In this document: in pieces, positions 1 through 4,954 of the stretch
Layout of the letters: every line of letters starts with the position of its first letter
Numbering within the stretch: the stretch's first letter is position 1
Assembly: GCA_025453435.1 (NCBI GenBank)
Contig: JALOQI010000073.1
Span: forward strand, 1-5,025
Length of the DNA stretch: 5,025 nucleotides
From: Candidatus Omnitrophota bacterium
Lineage (GTDB): Bacteria; Omnitrophota; Koll11; Gygaellales; Profunditerraquicolaceae
Direction: 5' to 3'
Made by a program: the position numbers and the translations under genes
The notes under the pieces: generated by a model
What the model saw: the letters and a program-made list of their open reading frames with translations, nothing else
Databases searched by the model: none
What the model was told of the DNA's origin: nothing

Positions 1-162
1 GCTCGACCCGGCTTCGGATGCGCGGGTTATGCAGTTCCTGACGGAATAGCTGTCGCCTGATTTCTGAAGCTGCAATAGCTTGATATAGCTAGAACCCACA
101 TCAATGCCGATTATCTGCTGCTGGACGCTTAACAGGCTTGGACGGGATTTTTTGTTCTCCAT
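1..162 (-). CDS. pilM: PilM, type IV pilus assembly actin-like ATPase (N-terminal 54 residues, cut by window edge)
   Basis: The reverse strand opens with ATG at 162 and stays open for 54 codons to the left edge. Residues 17-31 read IIGIDVGSSYIKLLQ, the phosphate-1 loop of the FtsA/PilM actin-like ATPase fold, placed after a short polar N-terminus as is usual in PilM. In the family, PilM is a cytoplasmic ATP-binding protein that binds the N-terminal tail of PilN and anchors the PilNOP alignment complex beneath the inner membrane. It follows four pilin-like genes and a small coiled-coil gene on the same strand, which fits a pilus operon in which pilN, pilO and further genes would lie beyond the left edge. 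GAGG at 166-169 lies only 3 bases before the ATG, which is short spacing. Other FtsA/MreB-like ATPases share the loop, but the context makes PilM by far the best call. Confidence 0.88.
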   Translation of the reverse strand, partial: MENKKSRPSLLSVQQQIIGIDVGSSYIKLLQLQKSGDSYSVRNCITRASEAGSS

Positions 163-170
163 GTGCCTCA

Positions 171-198
171 ATTCTACAGCCGCGCATGCGGCTGTCAA
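171..198 (-). promoter_or_regulatory. Possible sigma70-type promoter for pilM
   Basis: On the reverse strand TTGACA (198-193) is followed after 16 bases by TAGAAT (176-171), a perfect -35 box and a one-mismatch -10 box. It lies in the 55-base gap before pilM. The predicted start point would be near 164, only about 2 bases ahead of the pilM ATG, giving an almost leaderless message that would lack the GAGG at 166-169. That makes the match suspect. An 8-bp perfect inverted repeat covers the spacer and touches both boxes. Confidence 0.3.
176..195. repeat. Perfect inverted repeat (8-bp stem, 4-base loop) ahead of pilM
   Basis: ACAGCCGC (176-183) and GCGGCTGT (188-195) are exact reverse complements separated by GCAT. 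It sits in the gap between the small coiled-coil gene and pilM. There is no T-run after the stem on either strand, so it is not a standard intrinsic terminator. It could be an mRNA hairpin that adjusts expression between the pilin part and the assembly part of the operon, or an operator over the promoter-like boxes. The structure is certain; its role is not. Confidence 0.55.
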
Positions 199-217
199 GA
201 AAATCCTTGCAAGAGTC

Positions 218-463
218 TTATCTTTTTGTCGCGCGTATCTTTATGATATCCAGCTCGGCGAATATGCGCTCCTGATTGGCCAGGACTTTATCGAGCCTTT
301 GAATGATCTGCTTTTGAGTCTGCTCCACGCTGTCGATGCGGTTAATCAGCGCGGAAACCGCCGGATCCGGCTGAGCCTGTTGCCCTTCCTGGCTAAGGAC
401 TGTTCTGATCGAGCCGGTCATTATAACAGCCAGAATAATCGCCGATATTACGATTTTTGCCAT
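218..463 (-). CDS. Small exported or membrane-anchored coiled-coil protein of the pilus operon, function unknown
   Basis: This 81-residue protein starts at ATG 463 behind a purine-rich A plus six-G ribosome site at 467-473, and ends with TAA at 218. Residues 4-17 are a hydrophobic segment after a single Lys, typical of a signal peptide or a single membrane anchor. No lipobox cysteine is present. From about residue 35 to 75 the spacing of Ile, Val and Leu (LINRIDSVEQ, then IIQRLDKVLANQ) fits an amphipathic coiled coil, and the last residues are basic (KIRATKR). It lies 18 bases after the PilX-like gene and 55 bases before pilM, so it is probably co-transcribed with them. I do not recognise the family. 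A periplasmic spacer or adaptor for the pilus machine is a guess from location only. Confidence 0.72.
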   Translation of the reverse strand: MAKIVISAIILAVIMTGSIRTVLSQEGQQAQPDPAVSALINRIDSVEQTQKQIIQRLDKVLANQERIFAELDIIKIRATKR

Positions 464-481
464 AAGCCCCCCTGCATATTT

Positions 482-2146
482 TTATTCTTCTTTCCATTCA
501 TATGAAGAAACACCGAACCCGTAACCGCCGATCTTGGTAAGATCCGTGTCATATGTTATGCGGAACACGCCAGACAGAGTGATATTTGACGCGTACATAG
601 CCATGCAATCCACATAATTAAACTGGATGTTACCGAACTCGGAAAATAGAATATCGTCGAATCGGCGATTATCCAGCCTCTGATTCCTGTTATTGCCGGC
701 AGGCAGGTCCGGAGAATAGATATTGCCGTATTTAGTGGCTATGTTCGGGTACAATAAAGGCCTTTTCTCAAGAAGCAGCATATCTGTGCCTCTAATGACA
801 GCATCGCCTTCAGCGACAATGCCTGTCCTGTCAGTGTCCATTTCATCGTCGCGGACATCGAATAGAACATCCGACTCGACATATAGCAGTTGCTTATTAT
901 CAAGAAGCCCTCCGTTATTGGTGTCAACATGCGAAAGCCTTCTGACAAAACCTATCAGGTCATTTAACTGCCAGGTGCCTGAGCTGACCGAAGTATCCAT
1001 CTGAACTGTTACGTTGGTAATATTATTCGCGCTCGTCCGGCTGCTGATCACGCCCCAATCAGTATAATTCCAGGTGCCCTTGGAATAATTCCTGATAACC
1101 TGGCCTGTAGGCCAGGAAAGGGTCCCGTTGATAGTGAAATTGTACCTGTGCTGGCCTGCATTAAACGTCGGCGCGGTCCTGATCCTGGGCACTCTTGTGA
1201 CGCGCTCGCCGACCTCCCAGTCCACAGTGCCGTTCAATACTGCGGCTGTGCTGTTTACTATGTACAGTATATCCTTCCATGTCCCGTTTTTCCAGGTTCC
1301 GCGGGATATGTCGCGCAGAGCATGGCCTGTCAGGCTGGGCCAGTTAGCGCTGGGGCCGAAAAAATTTGCAGTTGCCACGGTTATATTGGCATAGCCTCCG
1401 GCATTGGTAACATTGACTATTTTGCTGGTATTGCTGGGCATCAAAATAGTAGCATTGGTGTCATTCTCGTAAAAACCCATGTCCAGTTCGGGGAACAGGC
1501 TTTCTCCCACATAGCGCGCTGCAGCCCTCTGCCTGTTGGTTTTAGGCAGAAGATATGTATTATCGGACGAATTGGAATAATCAATGCCGTATTCGTTATA
1601 TATCCCGTTGCCTCCGCCGTTAAGGCTATTGCTTCCTTCGTAATAAAGGCACAGCATGTCGCCTGTCACGTATGAATCGCCCCTTTCATCTTTGGTGCAG
1701 CTGGACCAGTTAAAAAGGTTGCGCGCCATGACTGTTTTGTCGAAACTTCCCGAAGAGGCTGCGATCTTGACTTTGCGCTTTGCGTTATATGCGGCAGCAT
1801 TCGGCACATATCCGATCGATTCGACTACCATTGTGCCGGTTTCCCCTGTTTGAGGAGGCCTTGTGCAGACCTGGTACTGGCCGGGGGTCAGATTATGCGT
1901 TTTCCAGTCATTGGTCACATTGCATACGCTATCGGCGCTGGAGAAAACTCCGTTGGTGATATAGTCGTATATGCCCCAGCGGCCGCCTGCTTCAGCCAGA
2001 TACAGCGCCTGCTCTGACTGGACTGTCCGCAATGAAGATTCCAGCGAACCTGACTGCATGACTGCAAGCGTCCAGCCAAGTATACCAAAAAGCATTATCA
2101 CGAATATCACTATTATCAGGGTTGCCCCTTTTACCGCTGATCTCAT
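482..2146 (-). CDS. Large PilX-like minor pilin or tip protein (554 residues)
   Basis: The N-terminus VKG-ATLIIVIFVIMLFGILG is a prepilin-type segment: a short basic leader ending in Gly7, then a hydrophobic helix. Position +5 of the mature chain is Ile12 rather than Glu, as in PilX and GspK. LYLAEAGGRWGIY at 49-60 matches the AAEAG-type motif that follows the helix in PilX proteins. The protein is far longer than the usual 150-200 residues of PilX. The added part is rich in Asn, Thr, Gly and Trp, looks beta-rich, and contains an internal duplication (about 271-320 and 345-404). It carries 19 N-X-S/T sequons among 47 Asn and five Cys (75, 94, 150, 166, 514). It probably caps the pilus or acts in adhesion, by analogy with GspK and PilX. 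GGAGGA at 2155-2160 precedes the ATG by 8 bases. The gene starts 5 bases after the PilW-like stop, so coupling is likely. The extracellular part has no domain I can name. Confidence 0.85.
   Translation of the reverse strand: MRSAVKGATLIIVIFVIMLFGILGWTLAVMQSGSLESSLRTVQSEQALYLAEAGGRWGIYDYITNGVFSSADSVCNVTNDWKTHNLTPGQYQVCTRPPQTGETGTMVVESIGYVPNAAAYNAKRKVKIAASSGSFDKTVMARNLFNWSSCTKDERGDSYVTGDMLCLYYEGSNSLNGGGNGIYNEYGIDYSNSSDNTYLLPKTNRQRAAARYVGESLFPELDMGFYENDTNATILMPSNTSKIVNVTNAGGYANITVATANFFGPSANWPSLTGHALRDISRGTWKNGTWKDILYIVNSTAAVLNGTVDWEVGERVTRVPRIRTAPTFNAGQHRYNFTINGTLSWPTGQVIRNYSKGTWNYTDWGVISSRTSANNITNVTVQMDTSVSSGTWQLNDLIGFVRRLSHVDTNNGGLLDNKQLLYVESDVLFDVRDDEMDTDRTGIVAEGDAVIRGTDMLLLEKRPLLYPNIATKYGNIYSPDLPAGNNRNQRLDNRRFDDILFSEFGNIQFNYVDCMAMYASNITLSGVFRITYDTDLTKIGGYGFGVSSYEWKEE
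935..1336 (-). repeat. Internal duplication within the PilX-like protein
   Basis: Residues 271-320 and about 345-404 of the PilX-like protein look like two copies of one module. TGHALRDISRGTW (273-285) aligns without a gap to TGQVIRNYSKGTW (347-359), with 7 of 13 identical and most others conservative. Each is followed by a Trp near +5, an Asn/Thr/Val-rich strand, and an acidic-to-Gly turn leading to a Val-Arg pair (WEVGERVTRVPR against WQLNDLIGFVRR). Copy spacing is 74 residues. The copies have diverged at DNA level, so the duplication is old. Confidence 0.6.
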
Positions 2147-2151
2147 CTATT

Positions 2152-2649
2152 CTATCCTCCGAGATTCCTGGGATAAACGCTTGTATTCATCACTTTGCTT
2201 TGCCCCCCGGACCTTATCTCTATTTCAAAGCTGAGGCGGTTTATATTAGTCTGCGAAGGCGCGACAACAGGGCTGGTTATGACTCCGCCGGTGGCATTGT
2301 AATACGTGAAATTCAGCCTGGCCACGTCCTGGGCAAGAACGATGTTATTCTCCAGAAGGTTATTGCTTGAAACATTATAAGTGATATTGCTTCCGTCGTA
2401 TGTCGTGAACTTGAACGCGCCAGGTCCGGCTGTCCATACGTTTGTAGAATTTCTTACGGAGCGGATCTGCCTGGACATGCGCGCTGCCGCCCAGCGCCCC
2501 TGCGCGACCGATTCTGCGCGGAATGAAACGGTGTTCCATGAATCAATGACCTGCATTATTATCATCGAGCCGAACGCAGCCAGGATGCCTGTGATGACTA
2601 TGGCGACCACTGCTTCGATAAGCGTGAATCCTTTTCTTATATTTTTCAT
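2152..2649 (-). CDS. PilW/GspJ-like prepilin (165 residues)
   Basis: I start this at ATG 2649 rather than at an upstream in-frame codon at 2778. Only the shorter form places a normal leader (MKNIRKG) directly before FTLIEAVVAIVITGILAAFG, and the longer one would run far into the preceding gene. Cleavage after Gly7 leaves Phe at +1 and Glu12 at +5, the residues needed for N-methylation and assembly. After the helix, RMSRQIRSV (58-66), a beta-strand zone with a G-S-N-I-T-Y turn, and the Asp-Val-Ala-Arg-Leu-Asn-Phe stretch followed by Tyr-Tyr fit PilW/GspJ-type pseudopilins. The gene begins 17 bases after the PilV-like stop, and its last Gly-Gly-stop codons supply the ribosome site of the next gene. 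Its own ribosome site is weak, so it may depend on coupling. Six of 16 Asn are in N-X-S/T sequons. A minor pilin of the priming complex is the likely role. Confidence 0.85.
   Translation of the reverse strand: MKNIRKGFTLIEAVVAIVITGILAAFGSMIIMQVIDSWNTVSFRAESVAQGRWAAARMSRQIRSVRNSTNVWTAGPGAFKFTTYDGSNITYNVSSNNLLENNIVLAQDVARLNFTYYNATGGVITSPVVAPSQTNINRLSFEIEIRSGGQSKVMNTSVYPRNLGG
2155..2160 (-). promoter_or_regulatory. Shine-Dalgarno GGAGGA of the PilX-like gene, inside the upstream gene's last codons
   Basis: The final Gly-Gly codons (GGA GGA) before the TAG of the PilW-like gene form a near-perfect ribosome site 8 bases before ATG 2146. Stop and start are 5 bases apart. Ribosomes ending on the upstream gene would sit over this site, so the two minor pilins are probably made in a fixed ratio. 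Confidence 0.75.
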
Positions 2650-2666
2650 AGTGACCGCTGCCTGCG

Positions 2667-3158
2667 TTAATATCTTTCGAATACCGTGGTCAATGTAATA
2701 TTGGTAGCGGCAGTCCCGTTGCGCGTCACGCTGACCGCTACGCGTTTGAAATCCGTTTCCGCAGCCGCAGACTGCCATGTAGATGCGGTTATATTGGCGT
2801 AATTCACCGCCACCCAGCGGCGATAACCGTTAAGGGTATCGTTATACCCGGCGAAATCGTCCACGTCGTCGAATTTGGCGCGGGTAGTTTCATCGTTCTC
2901 ATCAGGCCTTTTTGCGCCGAACTGCGCCGCAGTGGTCCACGGAGGGTTGATCTCTTCATCAAACCGTTTTGTCCTTATTTCTTCCATCAGCTCCTGGCCG
3001 TAAAAAGCCGCATCAGCCGACCTTTCAGACCTTATCGAGCGCGTGGTAACGTCAAACCAGTTCCTTGCGAGAGGCGGGATCGCCAGGCCCACGACCACAA
3101 TGGCTATTACCATCTCGATAATGCTTATACCTTTATTTTTTATATTTGCCTTGCACAT
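2667..3158 (-). CDS. PilV/GspI-like prepilin (163 residues)
   Basis: The leader MCKANIKNKG is followed by ISIIEMVIAIVVVGLAIPPL. Cleavage after Gly10 leaves Ile at +1 and Glu15 at +5. The segment FYGQELMEEIRTKRF (52-66) matches the A-x-E-L-M-E-E-I-R pattern after the helix in PilV and GspI proteins. The C-terminus ends in alternating polar and hydrophobic strands with NGTAATNITLT (147-157). The ATG at 3158 directly abuts the TGA of the FimT-like gene (TGA-ATG), and AGGTG lies 6 bases upstream inside that gene, so translation is tightly coupled. Together with the FimT-like, PilW-like and PilX-like neighbours it should form the minor-pilin complex that primes pilus assembly from the inner membrane. 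Four of its 11 Asn are in sequons. Confidence 0.85.
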   Translation of the reverse strand: MCKANIKNKGISIIEMVIAIVVVGLAIPPLARNWFDVTTRSIRSERSADAAFYGQELMEEIRTKRFDEEINPPWTTAAQFGAKRPDENDETTRAKFDDVDDFAGYNDTLNGYRRWVAVNYANITASTWQSAAAETDFKRVAVSVTRNGTAATNITLTTVFERY

Positions 3159-3680
3159 TCAGCGCACCTGCACTGAGCCGGTATAAGGCCTGACAGAGAT
3201 GGTCATGCCGGCTCCTTTATAAGATAAAGCAACAGTCCCGTTCGCGGTCAGATCAGCGCCGTTGGAGTTCTGGGGCGTCCCCTGCCATGTGAACTGCAAA
3301 CCCTGGGTCGAGTTAAACAGCGCGCTTGTTATATCTGTCCCTGCATACTTCGGGTCTGTCTGAAGATTTATCGAAAAATCCCCCCTGCTGAAAGGGTCCT
3401 TTGCGAACGCGCTGTCGCTTACCCTTCTTATATCGTAAGAGTCTGAGGCCGTATTGAAAGATATCCTGTATGTATCGTGGGTCGAAACGCTCAATTGCTG
3501 GGTAAAGCGGATATCCGATACAATTTTTTTTGCGGCTCCGTTAAGTTTTGCCGTATTGAAGGATTGAAGGCGGGGAATAGAAACAGCTACAAGCAAACCT
3601 GCGATCACAATCACCATCACAGCTTCTATCAAAGTGAATCCTGCGCCTGAACGGCCTATAATGCGGGCCATTTTCTGCAC
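3159..3680 (-). CDS. FimT/GspH-like prepilin, first gene of the pilus operon
   Basis: From the GTG at 3680 this is 173 residues; an in-frame ATG at 3671 gives 170. GAGFTLIEAVMVIVIAGLL holds the prepilin cleavage site after Gly14, with Phe at +1 and Glu19 at +5. The rest fits the GspH/FimT fold: KKIVSDIRFTQQLSVS (51-66) is the conserved helix after the N-terminal segment, then a strand YRISFNT and the C-terminal G-T-V-A-L-S and SVRPYTGSVQV strands. Neither start has a convincing ribosome site; there is only a GAAGAAGA tract before the GTG. Most downstream genes of the operon have recognisable sites. The reading frame stays open a further 44 codons upstream and there resembles a MerR-type helix-turn-helix, so the true N-terminus is uncertain. 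Likely role: minor pilin of the priming complex. Confidence 0.85.
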   Translation of the reverse strand: MQKMARIIGRSGAGFTLIEAVMVIVIAGLLVAVSIPRLQSFNTAKLNGAAKKIVSDIRFTQQLSVSTHDTYRISFNTASDSYDIRRVSDSAFAKDPFSRGDFSINLQTDPKYAGTDITSALFNSTQGLQFTWQGTPQNSNGADLTANGTVALSYKGAGMTISVRPYTGSVQVR

Positions 3681-3812
3681 ATCTTCTTCGGTATATTCGC
3701 GCCAGTGGTTTATCCTGTTCCTGCTGGAATGCGGGAATATCCCTTTTTTTTCGTACCTTAGAAAAAGTTGGATCTTTATAACATCTTGACAAATCAGGTT
3801 GTTATGGTAATC
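3681..3812 (-). pseudogene. In-frame MerR-like helix-turn-helix sequence upstream of the FimT-like prepilin (remnant or unusual leader)
   Basis: The frame of the FimT-like gene is open from just after TAA at 3813-3815. Read without a start codon it gives RYEKKGIFPHSSRNRINHW, then REYTEEDVQKMARII, which runs into the prepilin leader. R-Y-E-K-K-G, the Arg/Asn-rich wing and W-R-x-Y-T-E-E-D match the second helix, wing and following helix start of MerR-type domains. The first helix is imperfect: QDVIKI can be aligned, but about five residues are missing before L-R-Y-E. A neighbouring frame reads ITITT, stop, FVKML, stop, RSNFF, which also looks like a first helix broken by stops. There is no ATG, GTG or TTG in these 44 codons, only CTG at 3797 and ATT/ATA/ATC. 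A decayed regulator or fusion is the simplest reading. A non-canonical start or a sequencing indel is possible. The family similarity is judged by eye. Confidence 0.45.
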
Positions 3813-3819
3813 TTATAAT
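3786..3819 (+). promoter_or_regulatory. Candidate promoter elements for the ComFB-CheR operon in the divergent intergenic region
   Basis: TTGACA (3786-3791) and TATAAT (3814-3819) are both perfect consensus boxes, but they are 22 bases apart, longer than the usual 16-18. The TATAAT alone, 27 bases before the ATG at 3847, is the more credible element and may work with an activator. The region from 3770 to 3850 is AT-rich compared with the flanking genes. No good paired boxes for the divergent pilin operon were seen. Confidence 0.4.
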
Positions 3820-3846
3820 TGAGTATATTTTCACTACTTATAAAAT

Positions 3847-4938
3847 ATGCCTGATAAATTAAAGAATGTCATAGAAGACATCGCAAGGGATTTTTTGAAC
3901 AGCGCCCTCACCCTTCGCTATGATATATGCACGTGCGCCGTATGCAAAAACGACATGCTCGCATATATCCTCTCCCATGTGCCTGCCAAATACGTCACTA
4001 CAGACCAGGGGGCATTGCACACGATAATGCAGCAGACACGGGCAGAGCATCAGGCCACGATCGCCCGCGCCATAATACAGGCTATAGATATTGTCAGCAA
4101 GAGCCCGCGCCACCAGGTAAAAGAAGACAAGAACGAAACTTTCCAGCTTTTGTTATCCAAGATAAAAGAAGACCGGAACCTGGATTTCAGGCATTACCAC
4201 CAGGACCTTCTTCGAAGGCGGGTTGCAGTCAGGATCAGGACCCTGGGCCTTCCCAATTATTCCGAATATCTGCGCCTTCTGATAAACAATCCCGAAGAAT
4301 ACGACCGCCTGTTCGAAGTCCTGTGCATAAATGTTTCCGAATTCCTCAGAGACCCCGAGGCATGGGCCCAGGTGCGCAAACATTTCGAATCGTGCATAAG
4401 GAATAAAAAAGCCGACCATGAAAAATCCGTAAGGATCTGGTCGGCGGGATGCGCAAACGGCGAAGAACCTTACACGATCGCGATACTGCTCCGCGAGGTC
4501 CTGGGAGCCGAGCTTTCGGGCTTTACCGTTGAAGTTATCGCCACGGACGTTGACAAACTCGCGATGGACACGGCAAAAGCCGGCATATACGAAAAACACA
4601 GCGTCAAAAATCTCGACAAAAAAATAGTCGATAAATATTTCACGGCTGCAAAAGGCTCATATGAGATATCGGGCGATATAAAAGCCATGGTCAGCATCAG
4701 GTATCTGGACCTTACCACGACCGATCTTATAAAGGACAACGATTTTGTTTTCTGCCGCAACGTGTTCATTTATTTTGACCGCAGCCTTCAGGAACAGCTC
4801 CTGATGAAATTTTACAACGGGCTCAAGCCGGACGGGCATTTGGTAATGGGCAAATCCGAGACGCTGATACGCGAAGCTACGCAGATATTCGAGCCGATAG
4901 ACGTCGAAAACAGGATCTACCGCAAAAAAGCAGTCTGA
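3847..4938 (+). CDS. cheR: ComFB-CheR fusion: chemotaxis-type protein-glutamate methyltransferase with N-terminal ComFB domain
   Basis: Residues 1-90 form a ComFB domain: LKNVIEDI, then YDICTCAVCKNDMLAYILSH with Cys28, Cys30 and Cys33, P-A-K-Y-V-T at 46-51 and AIIQAIDIVSKSPRH closing the domain. After a short linker comes CheR. The N-terminal helical part is at about 98-180, with DLLRRRVAVRIRTLGL and NVSEFLRDP. The SAM-binding loop is WSAGCANGEEPYTIAI (198-213), ATDVD (232-236) is the acidic second strand, and CRNVFIYF (303-310) is the family motif. All expected elements are present, so it should methylate receptor glutamates using S-adenosylmethionine in the cytoplasm. ComFB proteins have been reported to bind cyclic-di-GMP, so the fused domain may switch activity or location. 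The gene diverges from the pilus operon, which fits a pilus-linked (twitching-type) chemosensory role. No ribosome site is visible before ATG 3847, yet the ComFB domain needs this start. Confidence 0.93.
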   Translation: MPDKLKNVIEDIARDFLNSALTLRYDICTCAVCKNDMLAYILSHVPAKYVTTDQGALHTIMQQTRAEHQATIARAIIQAIDIVSKSPRHQVKEDKNETFQLLLSKIKEDRNLDFRHYHQDLLRRRVAVRIRTLGLPNYSEYLRLLINNPEEYDRLFEVLCINVSEFLRDPEAWAQVRKHFESCIRNKKADHEKSVRIWSAGCANGEEPYTIAILLREVLGAELSGFTVEVIATDVDKLAMDTAKAGIYEKHSVKNLDKKIVDKYFTAAKGSYEISGDIKAMVSIRYLDLTTTDLIKDNDFVFCRNVFIYFDRSLQEQLLMKFYNGLKPDGHLVMGKSETLIREATQIFEPIDVENRIYRKKAV

Positions 4939-4954
4939 TACGCAAGCACCGAAC

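Noticed and set aside
176..195. Intrinsic terminator ahead of pilM
   Set aside because: The stem is perfect, but no T-run follows it on either strand, so I list it only as an inverted repeat.
104..505. Plus-strand frame of 133 codons opposite pilM and the small coiled-coil gene
   Set aside because: It is antisense to two genes with good start sites and family or topology support, and its Cys/Leu/Phe-rich translation resembles nothing known.
1148..1675. Plus-strand frame of 175 codons inside the PilX-like gene
   Set aside because: It is a composition shadow of the Asn/Thr/Gly-rich coding sequence on the other strand, with no ribosome site or domain.
2650..2778. Longer start for the PilW-like prepilin at 2778, adding 43 residues
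   Set aside because: The added part overlaps the end of the PilV-like gene in another frame, looks like a shadow (Cys/Arg/Gln-rich), and would bury the normal short leader MKNIRKG. ATG 2649 fits the prepilin family.
3541..3792. 83-codon minus-strand frame starting at TTG 3792
   Set aside because: It is the out-of-frame shadow of the HTH-like and prepilin frame: Arg/Cys-rich with no family resemblance. A frameshift from it into the HTH frame at the A8 tract was considered, but the R-Y-E motif already lies in the HTH frame before that tract.
3927..4599. Overlapping alternative frames on both strands within the ComFB-CheR gene
   Set aside because: The CheR frame carries every expected motif. 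The others lack domains and are shadows.
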